From JBJHBP01 sp050485645 (lineage in GTDB: Bacteria > Pseudomonadota > Gammaproteobacteria > Steroidobacterales > Rariloculaceae), in assembly GCA_050485645.1 (NCBI GenBank), contig JBJHBT010000019.1:8060-72059 (forward strand): a stretch of DNA of 64,000 nucleotides, given 5' to 3'. The notes beneath the pieces are model-generated. The model saw only the letters and a list, made by a program, of their open reading frames with translations. It did not search any database and had not been told where the DNA came from. The translations under genes and the position numbers were made by a program. The first letter of the stretch is position 1. Every line of letters begins with the position of its first letter. Positions 1 to 9,456 of this stretch are shown here, one piece after another.

Positions 1-928
1 TGCCACCGCGCAGCCGTACATCCTCGTACGAAGGCGTATTGATGTCCGTAACGCGGGGCGGTCGCGGTAGTTCCGAGTGCGGCGTATCGAAGAAATCCGT
101 GACGGGCTCACCGGTTACCACCGTGTCGCGCCGAATCTCCGCATAGTCGGCGTGAAGGTCCACGGCCGTCCTGTCGCCAGGCGAGTACCGAAGCCGGCCG
201 CGGGCCGCTTTCCTGGAGAGATCATCCAGTTCACCGCCGCTCAGGTTGATGCCAAAGCCGTCGCGAGTGGCCTGCCCCGCCGACAGCGCCCATGCCACCG
301 CTTCGCCCAACGGAGCGCTGACCCGCCCGCGAATCTCGCGCAGGTTGTGGCTGCCGGCATTGGCTCGAAGGCTCGCCTGCAAGGTGTCGCCGGGCGGTCG
401 TGTCACGATGCTCACCGCCCCGGAGACGGTATTGCGCCCAAACAGATAACCTTGCGGCCCGCGAAGAATTTCCACGCGCTCGATGTCGAGCAGCGGCAAT
501 CCCAGTGCCTGCGGCTGGCCCATGTAGACATCGTCGATGTAGACCCCCGTCCGGGCCTCGAAACCGATATTGCGTCCGCCACCGCCCACGCCGCGAATGG
601 CGATGTTGCTGTAGCCCTGCACCTTCTCGACCGAGAAGCCCGGTACGCTTTCCTGCACTCCGTGCAGGGTGTCGGCACCGATGCTTCCCAGTGTGTCCGC
701 ACCTACCACGGTCACCGCCATGGGGACCCCGAGCAGCGGCTCCGATCGGCGCTGCGCGCTTACCGTAACCTCCTCCAGCATCCATTCGGCGCCCGCCGCG
801 CTCTGCAGAGCGGCCATCACGATTGCCAGCGTGACCGCAGGCACGCGGGCACGCCGATCCGAACACACGTTCCCGGCTGCTGCCTCTGGGCGCACCACCA
901 ATCCGCGTTCGGCGATGGGGAGCATCAT
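1..928 (-). CDS. TonB-dependent outer-membrane receptor, 5' part (runs off the window)
   Basis: The open minus-strand frame continues past base 1, so only the N-terminal ~310 residues are present. An export signal ends near a hydrophobic stretch (AVTLAIVMAALQSAAGA) and is followed by LEEVTVSAQRR, the usual entry into a receptor plug. The plug then shows FSVEKVQGYSNIAIRG, a GVYIDDVYMG segment and VEILRGPQGYLFGRNTVSG, which are characteristic of TonB-dependent receptors that import siderophores, vitamins or glycans. The start is uncertain: ATG at 928 is used here, GTG at 868 would give a more compact signal peptide, and the frame stays open up to ATG 1075. It is divergent from the LuxR-type regulator at 1299, which may control it. 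The substrate cannot be read from this part. Confidence 0.85.
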   Translation of the reverse strand, partial: MMLPIAERGLVVRPEAAAGNVCSDRRARVPAVTLAIVMAALQSAAGAEWMLEEVTVSAQRRSEPLLGVPMAVTVVGADTLGSIGADTLHGVQESVPGFSVEKVQGYSNIAIRGVGGGGRNIGFEARTGVYIDDVYMGQPQALGLPLLDIERVEILRGPQGYLFGRNTVSGAVSIVTRPPGDTLQASLRANAGSHNLREIRGRVSAPLGEAVAWALSAGQATRDGFGINLSGGELDDLSRKAARGRLRYSPGDRTAVDLHADYAEIRRDTVVTGEPVTDFFDTPHSELPRPPRVTDINTPSYEDVRLRGG

Positions 929-1298
929 GGCACCGATAACGACAGGCAGCATGCCATCAACAGGGAAGCCCGTGCCCACAGTTCCCTGCACTCTGTCGCG
1001 ACCGTGCCGCTCCGCATTCCGTTTGTCCGCACGGACGTACCAGCTGTTGACTTTGAACGCACCAGGCGTTTTCATCCGTTATTCACCGGGCCCCTGTCGG
1101 CACGGTCGGTTCGTGGGCGTTGCCACCTGTGAAAAGCCGCCCTTTGTGACGACGATACTAGCCGATCCGGTGCGCCAATCACCAATCGCCCCGCAGGGGC
1201 GACGAAGAAGAACGAAAAAGAGTGACCACGGGAACAACCTCGACAAGAAGCCTCTGGCGCCCGAAGCGGCAGCCCACCGTGGGCGACGGACGACCGCA

Positions 1299-2456
1299 AT
1301 GACGATGGAACAGCTCACACGCATCATAGACGACATCTACACGGCGGCCGTGGATTCGTCCGCGTGGCCAGCTGCGGTCGGCGGGCTGCAGTCGTACTTT
1401 GATTGTGCGAGCGCTGGAATCTACACCGCCGACATACGCAGCGGCACCGCGAAAATCGTGCATGTACACGGCATCACGCCGCACTACATCGACAGCTACG
1501 TCGATCACTACCTGCGCGAGAGTCCGTTCGCCCGCATTCCAGAGTTCCAGGTGCCCGGGAAAATTCGCACGGACCGTTCGCTGGACGAACATTACAACAA
1601 GCCTGGCTACTATCGGACGACGTCGTTCTTCAACGAGTGGCTCAACCCCCAGGGCTTCACGTATTCAATGAGCACCAATCTGACGGGCCAGTACGGTTGG
1701 AACGTAAAGTTTTACCTCTACCGCTCGAAAGCCGCCGGCCCATTCAGCAGTCATGATGAATGCACATTGAGCCGCCTCGCGGGCCATCTCGGCAACGCCG
1801 TCAAGGCAGCTCAGCGTCTGGCCCAGCGCGAGGCGCGAGGCGCGCAGGCGCTACAGGTCACCGACCTGCTGCGCTTCGGAGTCGTGTTCCTGGACGAGGT
1901 CGGACTGGTCCTTGAAGCCAACCGTGTCGCCGAGGAGCTGTTCCGCAGGCGCGACGGAATCGCTTGCGAGGACGGTGCAGTGGTGGCCGCGCACAGAGCG
2001 GACTGCGGCGCTCTCGCGGAGCTGGTGCGGCGGGGACTCGCGGTGGCGCGTGCCCGCGCGCTCGAAACGCCAGGTGACATTCACCTGCGCCGTTGCGGCG
2101 GCAGGCGTCCCCTCAGAGTGAGCATACTCCCGTTGCCGCATACCCTGGACAACCCTTTCGCCGTCCGCCGGCCCGCCGCCGCGCTGCTGGTGACCGACCC
2201 CGAGCTCGAGCAGGGGTTGCCGATGGAGGAAACCAGGCACCGCTACAGGCTCACAGCCGCCGAAGCTCGGCTGGCCCACCTTCTGGCGCGTGGGATAACC
2301 CTGCGCGAGGCGGCCGATAGCGCCGGCGTCAGCTACGAAACCGCCCGCAGCTATCTGAAGACGATCTTTCAGAAGACCGGAACCACAAAGCAGTCGGGCC
2401 TGGTCCGTTTGCTGTTGAGCGAGCGCCCTCTCGTCGGCGCGGCCGCCCGGACCTGA
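1299..2456 (+). CDS. LuxR-type helix-turn-helix transcriptional regulator
   Basis: This 385-residue protein has a LuxR/GerE DNA-binding domain in its last ~65 residues (RYRLTAAEARLAHLLARG, then ITLREAADSAGVSYETARSY and LKTIFQKTGTTKQSGLVR). The N-terminal 200 residues look like a sensor region without an obvious ligand motif, and the middle holds a PAS-like segment (LLRFGVVFLDEVGLVLEANRVA). There is no receiver-domain signature at the N-terminus, so it is unlikely to be a two-component regulator. The frame is open upstream to 669, but that part is antisense to the receptor gene, so ATG 1299 (MTMEQLTRI) was chosen. Divergent regulator/TonB-receptor pairs are common, and control of the receptor is inferred only from position. 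Confidence 0.85.
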   Translation: MTMEQLTRIIDDIYTAAVDSSAWPAAVGGLQSYFDCASAGIYTADIRSGTAKIVHVHGITPHYIDSYVDHYLRESPFARIPEFQVPGKIRTDRSLDEHYNKPGYYRTTSFFNEWLNPQGFTYSMSTNLTGQYGWNVKFYLYRSKAAGPFSSHDECTLSRLAGHLGNAVKAAQRLAQREARGAQALQVTDLLRFGVVFLDEVGLVLEANRVAEELFRRRDGIACEDGAVVAAHRADCGALAELVRRGLAVARARALETPGDIHLRRCGGRRPLRVSILPLPHTLDNPFAVRRPAAALLVTDPELEQGLPMEETRHRYRLTAAEARLAHLLARGITLREAADSAGVSYETARSYLKTIFQKTGTTKQSGLVRLLLSERPLVGAAART

Positions 2457-2477
2457 GCGCCGGCGTCACCGGCGATT

Positions 2478-3344
2478 TCAGCCGAGAATTCGTTCCGGCA
2501 AGGTATAGATGTTGAAGCGGTCCGGCTTCAGGAAGCCGACCAGCGTGATGCCGAACTCCGCCGCCAGCTCCACTGCCAGCGACGATGGCGCGCCGACCGC
2601 GGCCAGCAGCGGGCAGCCGGCCACCATCGCCTTCTGCATCAGCTCGAAGCTGGCGCGACCGCTGACGACGATGCCGCGGCCGCTAAGCGGCACGCGGCCA
2701 TCCATCAGCTCGCGGCCGATCAGCTTGTCCAGTGCATTGTGTCGGCCGACGTCTTCGCGCACGCTGAGAATGTTGCCGTCGGCGTCGAACAGACCCGATG
2801 CATGCAGGCCGCCGGTCTGTTCAAACACGGCCTGGAGAGATTGCAGACGCGCAGGCAGCGCACCCAGCATATCGCCGCGTATCGCGAACGTCGCTGCGTG
2901 AATGTCGTGACGACCCTGCACGGCCACCGCTTCCAATGACGCCTTGCCGCAGACGCCGCAGCTCGACGACGTGTAGAAATGCCGCTCCAGGCGTGCAAGA
3001 TCCACATCCACTCGCCCGCCCAGCTCGACACGAACCACGTTGACCAGACCGTTGGGCGCCGGTGGCCCGCAGGGTGCAACCGCATCCACATCACCGGCAG
3101 ACTGAATGATGCCTTCCGAATACAGGAAGCCGATCGCCAGCTCCTCGTCATTGCCGGGTGTGCGCATCGTGATGGACACGCTCTTCTGTGCGCGTGCGCG
3201 GCCGGGGCCTGTGTAACCCAGGCGGATTTCCAGCGGTTCTTCGGTAGCGAGGACATCTTCCACGTCGCCGGCGCCGTGACCGACACGTTGAATCCGGAAG
3301 CGTCGCACGCTCTGGCGCGCACGTATCTCGCTCAGTTCAACCAT
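2478..3344 (-). CDS. fdhD: Formate dehydrogenase accessory sulfurtransferase FdhD
   Basis: The 288-residue protein has the FdhD signature throughout: EEPLEIRLGY, ITMRTPGNDEELAIGFLYSEG, the cysteine loop SSSCGVCGKAS that passes sulfur, GGLHASGLFD, VREDVGRHNALDKLIG and VSGRASFELMQKA. The family carries sulfur from IscS to the molybdenum cofactor so that formate dehydrogenase becomes active. It lies 66 bases downstream of fdsD in the same direction, as the last gene of the fds operon, which fits that role. Confidence 0.96.
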   Translation of the reverse strand: MVELSEIRARQSVRRFRIQRVGHGAGDVEDVLATEEPLEIRLGYTGPGRARAQKSVSITMRTPGNDEELAIGFLYSEGIIQSAGDVDAVAPCGPPAPNGLVNVVRVELGGRVDVDLARLERHFYTSSSCGVCGKASLEAVAVQGRHDIHAATFAIRGDMLGALPARLQSLQAVFEQTGGLHASGLFDADGNILSVREDVGRHNALDKLIGRELMDGRVPLSGRGIVVSGRASFELMQKAMVAGCPLLAAVGAPSSLAVELAAEFGITLVGFLKPDRFNIYTLPERILG

Positions 3345-3410
3345 GGCCCTTGCACCTCGCGCTGGATCGCGGGGGCAGGTGTGTGCGCTTCAGCGATGTG
3401 GTGGCAGCGC

Positions 3411-3644
3411 TCAAGCCGCACTCGAGCGCCGTTCCTGTGCGAGCTCTTCAACAGCCCGCGCAGCAATTTCGCTCAGAACCACCTTGCCGCTGCGATGCGC
3501 GTCAGCGATTTCATCCAGCATCTCAGGTGTCCAGAAACGCCGCATGTGATCAACGACACCATCAATGGCCTTGGCCTTGTCGGCACCGATATCAAAGTTT
3601 GCGGCGATCTGATTCGCCATCCGTACCAGCTTTTCAGTGATCAT
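3411..3644 (-). CDS. fdsD: Formate dehydrogenase delta subunit FdsD
   Basis: A 77-residue protein starting MITEKLVRMANQIAANF, with the family pattern of a short helical protein containing a segment like VVDHMRRFWTPEM. FdsD proteins are needed for active soluble NAD-dependent formate dehydrogenase. The frame is open further upstream, but there it overlaps the end of fdsA; ATG 3644 leaves an 8-base gap after the fdsA stop and gives the usual family length. Confidence 0.92.
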   Translation of the reverse strand: MITEKLVRMANQIAANFDIGADKAKAIDGVVDHMRRFWTPEMLDEIADAHRSGKVVLSEIAARAVEELAQERRSSAA

Positions 3645-3652
3645 GGCAGTGA

Positions 3653-6532
3653 CTATCCAACAACCGTCTTTTCGAGGGTCGCATTCGCGTTGCGCAGAAA
3701 CTCTGTCTGCTGCTCCGTGAACTTCTCGAAACTCTGCTGCCAGTCGGACAGCCTTGTGACCTTGGTCGCCTGTACCGCGGTGACCTTGTACTCCGGACAA
3801 TTCGTCGCCCAGTCGGTATTGTCGGTGGTCACCACATTGGCACCGGACTCGGGATGATGGAATGTGGTGTAGACCACTCCGGGCATGACACGGGTGGTGA
3901 TGACTGCACGCAGCACGGTCTCACCGGCGCGGCTCCTGAGCCCCACCCAATCGCCCTCCTCGATGCCACGCAGCTCGGCGTCGTGCGGATGCAGCTCCAG
4001 TACGTCCTCGCTATGCCACTTCAGGTTCTCGGTGCGACGCGTCTGCGCACCGACGTTGTACTGGCTGAGAATGCGGCCGGTGGTGAGCAGCAGCGGATAC
4101 ATCGGCGTCGTGCGCTCGTCGGTGGCCACATAGGGGGTGACACGGAACAGCCCCTTGCCGCGCACGAACTGGTCGATATGCATGGTCGGCGTGCCGCGTT
4201 CGGCCTGCTCGTTGCAGGGCCACTGGATGCTGCCCAGCTCTTCCAGCTTCCTGTAGCTGACGCCGGTGAAAGTCGGCGTGAGACGTGCGATCTCATCCAT
4301 GATTTCACTGGGATGGCTGTAGTTCATCGGATAGCCCAGCGCATTGGCCAGCGCCTGCGTAACTTGCCAGTCCTCCATGCCGCACAGTGGCTCCATCACC
4401 TTGCGGACCGGCGAGATGCGCCGCTCGGCGTTGGTGAACGTGCCGTTCTTTTCCAGGAACGATGAGCCGGGGAAGAACACGTGTGCGAACTTGGCCGTCT
4501 CGTTCAGGAACAGGTCCTGCACAATCATGCATTCCAGCGACGACAGCGCCGCCGTGACATGCTGGGTATCCGGATCGGACTGGGCCACATCCTCGCCCTG
4601 TACATACATGCCCTTGAACTGGCCGGCCACGGCGGCATCGAACATGTTCGGAATACGGTAGCCGGGATTCGGGTCCAGTTCCACGCCCCATACACGACTG
4701 AACATTTCACGCACCGTCGTATCGGAAATGTGACGATAGCCGGGCAGCTCATGCGGGAACGAACCCATGTCGCACGAACCCTGGACGTTGTTCTGGCCGC
4801 GCAGCGGATTCACGCCCACGCCTTCGCGGCCGATGTTGCCGGTGGCCATCGCCAGGTTGGCGATGCCCATGACCATCGTGGAGCCCTGGCTGTGTTCGGA
4901 TACGCCCAGTCCGTAGAAGATCGCGCCGTTCGGCTGCTGCGCATACAGCCGCGCCGCGCCGCGTACCAGTTCGGCGGGCACGCCGGTTTCCTTCTCCACG
5001 GCTTCGGGTGAATTCTTCGGGTCGAGAATGAACTCGCGCCAGTCGCGATAGGCGTCCATGTCGCAGCGCTGTTCGATGTAGTCCGTGGCCTCCAGGCCTT
5101 CGGACAGCACCACATGCGCCAGTGCATTGATCATGGCCACATTGGTACCGGGACGCAGCGGCAGGTGGTAGTCGGCCTTGATGTGCGCCGAACTCACCAG
5201 CTCGATCTGACGCGGATCAATGACGATCAGCCTGGCGCCCTGGCGCAGCCGGCGCTTCATCTGCGAGGCGAACACCGGGTGCGCGTCGGTGGGATTGGCA
5301 CCGATCACGACGATCACGTCGGCTTTCATCACGGAGTCGAACGACTGGGTACCGGCCGATTCACCCAGCGTGGTCTTCAGACCGTAGCCGGTGGGCGAGT
5401 GACAGACGCGCGCGCAGGTATCGACGTTGTTGTTGCCGAATGCGGCGCGCACCAGCTTCTGCACGAGGTAGGTTTCCTCGTTTGTGCAGCGTGACGACGT
5501 GATGCCGCCGATGGCACCCTTGCCGTACTTTTCCTGTATGCCGCGCATCCTGGTGGCGGCGAACTGAATGGCTTCATCCCAGGACACCTCACGCCAGGGT
5601 TCGTGAATCGTGTCGCGAATCATCGGCTTCGTGATGCGATCGCTGTGCGTTGTGTAGCCGAATGCGAAACGCCCCTTGACGCAGGAATGGCCGTGGTTCG
5701 CATGACCGTCCTTGTTCGGCACCATGCGCACCACTTCCTGGCCCTTCATCTCGGCGCGGAACGAACAGCCCACGCCACAGTACGCGCAGGTGGTTACTAC
5801 CGTATGCTCGGGCACGCCCTTGCTGATCAGCGAGTTCTCGCTCAGCGTGGCCGTCGGGCAGGCCTGCACGCAGGCGCCGCAGGATACGCATTCGGAGTCG
5901 AGGAACGGCTGGTCCTGACTGGCCGACACCTTGGAGGCGAAGCCGCGACCATCGATGGTCAGTGCGAATGTGCCCTGCACTTCCTCGCAGGCACGTACGC
6001 AGCGCGAACAGACGATGCACTTGCTCGGATCGAAGGTGAAATACGGGTTGGAGGTGTCTTTCGCGGCGTCCAGATGATTGGCGCCGTCGAAGCCGTAGCG
6101 CACTTCGCGCAGACCGACCGCACCGGCCATGTCCTGCAGTTCGCAGTCACCATTCACCGAGCAGGTGAGGCAGTCCAGCGGGTGATCGGAGATGTACAGC
6201 TCCATCACGTTGCGGCGGATGTCGGCGATACGCCTGTTCTGCGTCGTCACCTTCATGCCTTCGCGAACCTCGGTGGTACAGGAGGCCGGCAGACCTCTGG
6301 CGCCTTCGATCTCGACCAGACACAGTCGACAGGAGCCGAACGGCTCCAGCATGTCACTGGCGCAGAGTTTGGGGATATTGATTCCGGCCTGCGCGGCAGC
6401 ACGCAGAACGGTGGTGCCTTCCGGCACCGTGACCGATTCGCCGTCGATGAACAGCGATACCTGCTGGTCGGATTGCCGAGCCGGTGTGCCGAAGTCTTCG
6501 GCTCTGCGGTAACGCTTGTAGTCTGCGCTCAT
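3653..6532 (-). CDS. fdsA: NAD-dependent formate dehydrogenase, catalytic alpha subunit
   Basis: This 959-residue protein is the molybdenum subunit that oxidises formate to CO2. In order it has an N-terminal 2Fe-2S domain (CxxxxxCRLC region near residue 60-75), a NuoG-like His/Cys cluster segment, two 4Fe-4S motifs (CIVCSRCVRAC and CVSCGACVQAC), a further cluster motif (CAYCGVGC), and the bis-MGD molybdopterin domain. The segment ARVCHSPTGYGL carries cysteine as the metal ligand, so this is the cysteine form and not a selenoprotein. The C-terminus has the molybdopterin dinucleotide-binding domain. It sits 35 bases after fdsB and 8 bases before fdsD, the standard order for the soluble cytosolic enzyme. 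Confidence 0.97.
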   Translation of the reverse strand: MSADYKRYRRAEDFGTPARQSDQQVSLFIDGESVTVPEGTTVLRAAAQAGINIPKLCASDMLEPFGSCRLCLVEIEGARGLPASCTTEVREGMKVTTQNRRIADIRRNVMELYISDHPLDCLTCSVNGDCELQDMAGAVGLREVRYGFDGANHLDAAKDTSNPYFTFDPSKCIVCSRCVRACEEVQGTFALTIDGRGFASKVSASQDQPFLDSECVSCGACVQACPTATLSENSLISKGVPEHTVVTTCAYCGVGCSFRAEMKGQEVVRMVPNKDGHANHGHSCVKGRFAFGYTTHSDRITKPMIRDTIHEPWREVSWDEAIQFAATRMRGIQEKYGKGAIGGITSSRCTNEETYLVQKLVRAAFGNNNVDTCARVCHSPTGYGLKTTLGESAGTQSFDSVMKADVIVVIGANPTDAHPVFASQMKRRLRQGARLIVIDPRQIELVSSAHIKADYHLPLRPGTNVAMINALAHVVLSEGLEATDYIEQRCDMDAYRDWREFILDPKNSPEAVEKETGVPAELVRGAARLYAQQPNGAIFYGLGVSEHSQGSTMVMGIANLAMATGNIGREGVGVNPLRGQNNVQGSCDMGSFPHELPGYRHISDTTVREMFSRVWGVELDPNPGYRIPNMFDAAVAGQFKGMYVQGEDVAQSDPDTQHVTAALSSLECMIVQDLFLNETAKFAHVFFPGSSFLEKNGTFTNAERRISPVRKVMEPLCGMEDWQVTQALANALGYPMNYSHPSEIMDEIARLTPTFTGVSYRKLEELGSIQWPCNEQAERGTPTMHIDQFVRGKGLFRVTPYVATDERTTPMYPLLLTTGRILSQYNVGAQTRRTENLKWHSEDVLELHPHDAELRGIEEGDWVGLRSRAGETVLRAVITTRVMPGVVYTTFHHPESGANVVTTDNTDWATNCPEYKVTAVQATKVTRLSDWQQSFEKFTEQQTEFLRNANATLEKTVVG

Positions 6533-6567
6533 GGTCGATTCTCCAGTGTCTTGCCGGGCAGGCAGGC

Positions 6568-8148
6568 TCAGGCCGTTCTGCGCTCAGGTTTCTTGGCCCC
6601 GTTCCCGCCGCCGAGTTCCTCGGGATAGTGATTCAGTACGCTGAGCACCGGAAACGGAGCCATGCCACCCAGCGCACACAGCGACCCGGTGATCATGGTG
6701 TCGCACAGTTCGCGCAGCAGTGTCAGGTTGGCCGTACGATTGTCGCCGGCGCGGATACGATCAATGACTTCCACGCCGCGCACCGCGCCGATGCGACACG
6801 GCGTGCACTTGCCGCAGGACTCGATGGCGCAGAACTCCATCGCGAAACGTGCCTGTTCGGCCATGTCGGCCGTGTCATCGAACACGACCAGGCCACCATG
6901 GCCGATCATCGCGCCGACCGTGGCGAACGCCTCGTAATCCAGTGCCGTGTCGAACTGCGAGGGGTGCACATAGGCACCCAGCGGTCCACCGGCCTGAACG
7001 GCGTGTATCGGTCGGCCGCTGATCGTGCCGCCACCGAAGTCGTACAGCAGTTCACGCAGGGTGGGCCCGAAACCGATTTCGACGAGGCCGCCATGCTTGA
7101 TGTTGCCGGCCAGCTGCACTGTCAGCGTGCCGCGCGAGCGGCCGACGCCGAAGTCCTTATAGAATTCCGCACCCTTGGCCAGGATGATGGGCACGCTGGC
7201 CAGCGAAATGACGTTGTTCACCACCGTGGGCCTGGCGAACAGGCCCTTGATGGCCGGCAGCGGCGGGCGATAGCGAATCACACCGCGCTTGCCTTCCAGG
7301 CTTTCCAGCAGCGAGGTCTCCTCACCGCAGATATAGGCACCGGCCGCCTCGCGTACTTCCAGATGGAAGGCGCGTTCGCCGCCAAGCACGCTGTCACCGA
7401 GGCATCCGGCCGCCTTCGCGATTTCGAGGGCTTCCCGCATGCGCCGGATGGCCAGCGGATATTCGGCACGAATGTACACGTAGCCCTGTGTTGCACCCAC
7501 CGCAAGACCCGCGATCGTCATGCCTTCGATCAACACGAACGGATCGCTTTCCATGATCATGCGATCGGCGAACGTACCTGAATCGCCCTCATCGGCATTG
7601 CAGACCACGTACTTCTGGTCGGCGGGCGTGTCGTGCACCGTCTTCCACTTGATGCCGGTGGGGAAGGCTGCACCGCCTCGGCCACGCAGGCCGGACTCGG
7701 TGACGGCGGCAACGATGTCGCTGCCGTTCATCGCCAGGGCATTGGCCAACCCCTCATAACCACCGTGCGCGCGATAATCATCAAGCGACAGGGGGTCGGT
7801 GATGCCGACACGGGCGAATGTCAGGCGGGTCTGGCGGGCGAGATAGGGAATCGCCTCGGTAGGACCAAGCCGTTTCGGATGGTCGCCGCCGTCCAGGAAC
7901 CCGGACTCGAACAGTGACGCCACATCCGTGGCCTCGACAGGACCGTACGCGATGCGTTCCCCGCCGACTTCCACTTCAACCAGCGGCTCGAGCCAGTACA
8001 GTCCACGGGAACCGTTGCGGATCAGTGTAATGCCGGCGCCACGCGCACCGGCTTCCCGCGCCACGGCCTCGGCCACGCGATCGGCACCCAGCGACTTCGC
8101 CGTGGTATCGGCGGGCACGAAAACCTTTACTTCGACATGCGTATTCAT
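6568..8148 (-). CDS. fdsB: NAD-dependent formate dehydrogenase, beta (NADH/FMN) subunit
   Basis: The 526-residue protein combines an N-terminal thioredoxin-like 2Fe-2S-type domain (about residues 1-110) with a NuoF-like domain. NuoF hallmarks include GLRGRGGAAFPTG (FMN site), VVCNADEGDSGTF, GAYICGEETSLLESLEG and the 4Fe-4S motif ESCGKCTPCR near residue 455. It passes electrons from the FdsA clusters through FMN to NAD+. It lies between fdsG (19-base gap) and fdsA, in the fdsGBA order. Confidence 0.97.
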   Translation of the reverse strand: MNTHVEVKVFVPADTTAKSLGADRVAEAVAREAGARGAGITLIRNGSRGLYWLEPLVEVEVGGERIAYGPVEATDVASLFESGFLDGGDHPKRLGPTEAIPYLARQTRLTFARVGITDPLSLDDYRAHGGYEGLANALAMNGSDIVAAVTESGLRGRGGAAFPTGIKWKTVHDTPADQKYVVCNADEGDSGTFADRMIMESDPFVLIEGMTIAGLAVGATQGYVYIRAEYPLAIRRMREALEIAKAAGCLGDSVLGGERAFHLEVREAAGAYICGEETSLLESLEGKRGVIRYRPPLPAIKGLFARPTVVNNVISLASVPIILAKGAEFYKDFGVGRSRGTLTVQLAGNIKHGGLVEIGFGPTLRELLYDFGGGTISGRPIHAVQAGGPLGAYVHPSQFDTALDYEAFATVGAMIGHGGLVVFDDTADMAEQARFAMEFCAIESCGKCTPCRIGAVRGVEVIDRIRAGDNRTANLTLLRELCDTMITGSLCALGGMAPFPVLSVLNHYPEELGGGNGAKKPERRTA

Positions 8149-8167
8149 CGGATTCGGCGCCTTTCGG

Positions 8168-8638
8168 TCAGGCGATCAGCTCATCGAGCTTTTCAGGGGT
8201 AACGCGACCATGGACGTCTTCGTCGATCATGATCGCCGGCGAGCAGGCGCAATTGCCCAGACAGTAGATGGGTTCAAGACTGAAGCGGCCGTCTGCCGTG
8301 GTTTCGTGGAAATCCACGTTCAGGCGCCCCTTCACGTGATTCTCCAGTTCACGCGCACCCATTGCCTGACAGGCTTCGGCGCGACAGACATAGAGCACCT
8401 GGCGGCCACCGGGTTTGCGCCGGAACCAGTGATAGAAGGTGATGACACCGTGCACCTCGGCTCGCGACAGGTTCATCGCCTTTGCAATGACCGGCACGGC
8501 GGCGTCGGGCACGTAACCGAAATGCCGCTGGACGTCGTGCAGCAGAGGCAGGAGACCGCCGGCCTCGGCCGCGTGCGTGTCGGCCAGCTGTCGGACTTTT
8601 TCCAGATCGATGTGTTCTGCCGCGGATGCTGCAGTCAT
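8168..8638 (-). CDS. fdsG: NAD-dependent formate dehydrogenase, gamma subunit (NuoE-like)
   Basis: A 156-residue NuoE-type thioredoxin-fold protein. The four 2Fe-2S ligands are visible as CRAEAC and CLGNC; the segment GVITFYHWFRRKPGG is typical of the family. It is the first gene of the fdsGBAD-fdhD operon and forms the electron-transfer unit with FdsB. A -10-like TATACT lies about 45 bases upstream of the ATG. Confidence 0.96.
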   Translation of the reverse strand: MTAASAAEHIDLEKVRQLADTHAAEAGGLLPLLHDVQRHFGYVPDAAVPVIAKAMNLSRAEVHGVITFYHWFRRKPGGRQVLYVCRAEACQAMGARELENHVKGRLNVDFHETTADGRFSLEPIYCLGNCACSPAIMIDEDVHGRVTPEKLDELIA

Positions 8639-8680
8639 GGGCTGAGAACCCCTGTTTGTTCAAGAAAAAACCAGCCGCTA

Positions 8681-8686
8681 AGTATA
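8681..8686 (-). promoter_or_regulatory. Possible -10 element of the fds operon
   Basis: TATACT on the minus strand, 43 bases from the fdsG start. No convincing -35 hexamer was found at 16-18 bases, so an activator may be required or the site may be chance. Confidence 0.3.
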
Positions 8687-8786
8687 CCCCGCGATATCGG
8701 CCCGCGGGCAGGGCGTTAAGTCAAACAATCGCCGTTGACCGGAAGCTGTCTCCGTGGCAAGGGCGGGGATCGATGCAGGACCGCTG

Positions 8787-9161
8787 TCAGCGTCCTGCCA
8801 GCTGCGGATTGGGAAACAGGTCGCCGTCGTCCTCACCCTCACGCGGTGCAAGACAGGTGAAGTCCTTCTCAACCAGGATACGCAGCCGGCCGGCCTCGCC
8901 CAGCGACTGCTCGCCCTCAACGGTGACCTGATCGGGAGCCACCCAGCGCTCCAGCTGCGCGCGTGGCAACAGTACCGTGATGTTGCCGTCGACGAAAGAC
9001 GCGGTGAGTGCACCGTCGGCCACGACCTCGACGCCGTATGCCAGCGTACGGCCCGGCCCGAAACAGACCTGGTCGGATGCGGCGCCATGCTGCGCGATGC
9101 TCGTCAGCTCGGCCTGCGAGACGCGTATGCGCAGTGAATTGCCACGAACTCTGAGCTTCAT
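8787..9161 (-). CDS. Small conserved hypothetical protein (DUF7009-like)
   Basis: A 124-residue soluble protein starting MKLRVRGNSLRIRVSQ, with an alternation of charged and hydrophobic residues that suggests a beta-rich fold, and an acidic C-terminal tail (REGEDDGDLFPNPQ). The ATG at 9161 is preceded by a good ribosome site (AGGGAAGG, 4 bases away), which rejects the longer frame to 9200. The opening motif resembles small proteins grouped as DUF7009, from memory and unverified. It is upstream of and in the same direction as fdsG, with a 148-base gap, so it is probably a separate unit. Function unknown. Confidence 0.7.
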   Translation of the reverse strand: MKLRVRGNSLRIRVSQAELTSIAQHGAASDQVCFGPGRTLAYGVEVVADGALTASFVDGNITVLLPRAQLERWVAPDQVTVEGEQSLGEAGRLRILVEKDFTCLAPREGEDDGDLFPNPQLAGR

Positions 9162-9340
9162 GCCTACCTTCCCTGGCACGACCGCGACCGTGGGCCGCAA
9201 TCGCCGAAGGCGCTATTCTAGCCCAGCTTGGCTCCACGGACGCGACAGCACGTCACAGCGCAAAGCAGGCCCCACCGGCAGCCGAGTGTGCCGCCACCCC
9301 CGCCACCGCGGCGGGCTCACCATGGGACTCACCATCTAAC

Positions 9341-9370
9341 TAGGTGATTAATAAGCCTTTGCCATATAAT
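9341..9370 (+). promoter_or_regulatory. Likely sigma-70 promoter of HMG-CoA synthase
   Basis: A perfect -10 TATAAT at 9365-9370 lies in an AT-rich patch that stands out from its surroundings; the -35 region (around TAGGTG at 9341-9346, 18-base spacer) is weak. Transcription would begin about 80 bases before the ATG at 9457. The rest of 9162-9456 shows no gene. Confidence 0.5.
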
Positions 9371-9456
9371 CGCCGTTTTTGGGGTATCAGTCGGGGCGCA
9401 GTGCACCGCCAGCAGCGGCGCATGCTCGCGTGTTGCGACGTTTTTCAAGGACTTCT

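Noticed and set aside
928..1075. Longer start of the TonB-dependent receptor at ATG 1075
   Set aside because: The added residues are charged and irregular and would precede a signal peptide by over 100 residues; a start at 928 or 868 is more reasonable.
669..1298. Upstream extension of the LuxR-type regulator frame
   Set aside because: It would overlap the TonB receptor coding region by more than 250 bases and has low-complexity Ser/Ala/Arg composition; ATG 1299 begins the plausible protein.
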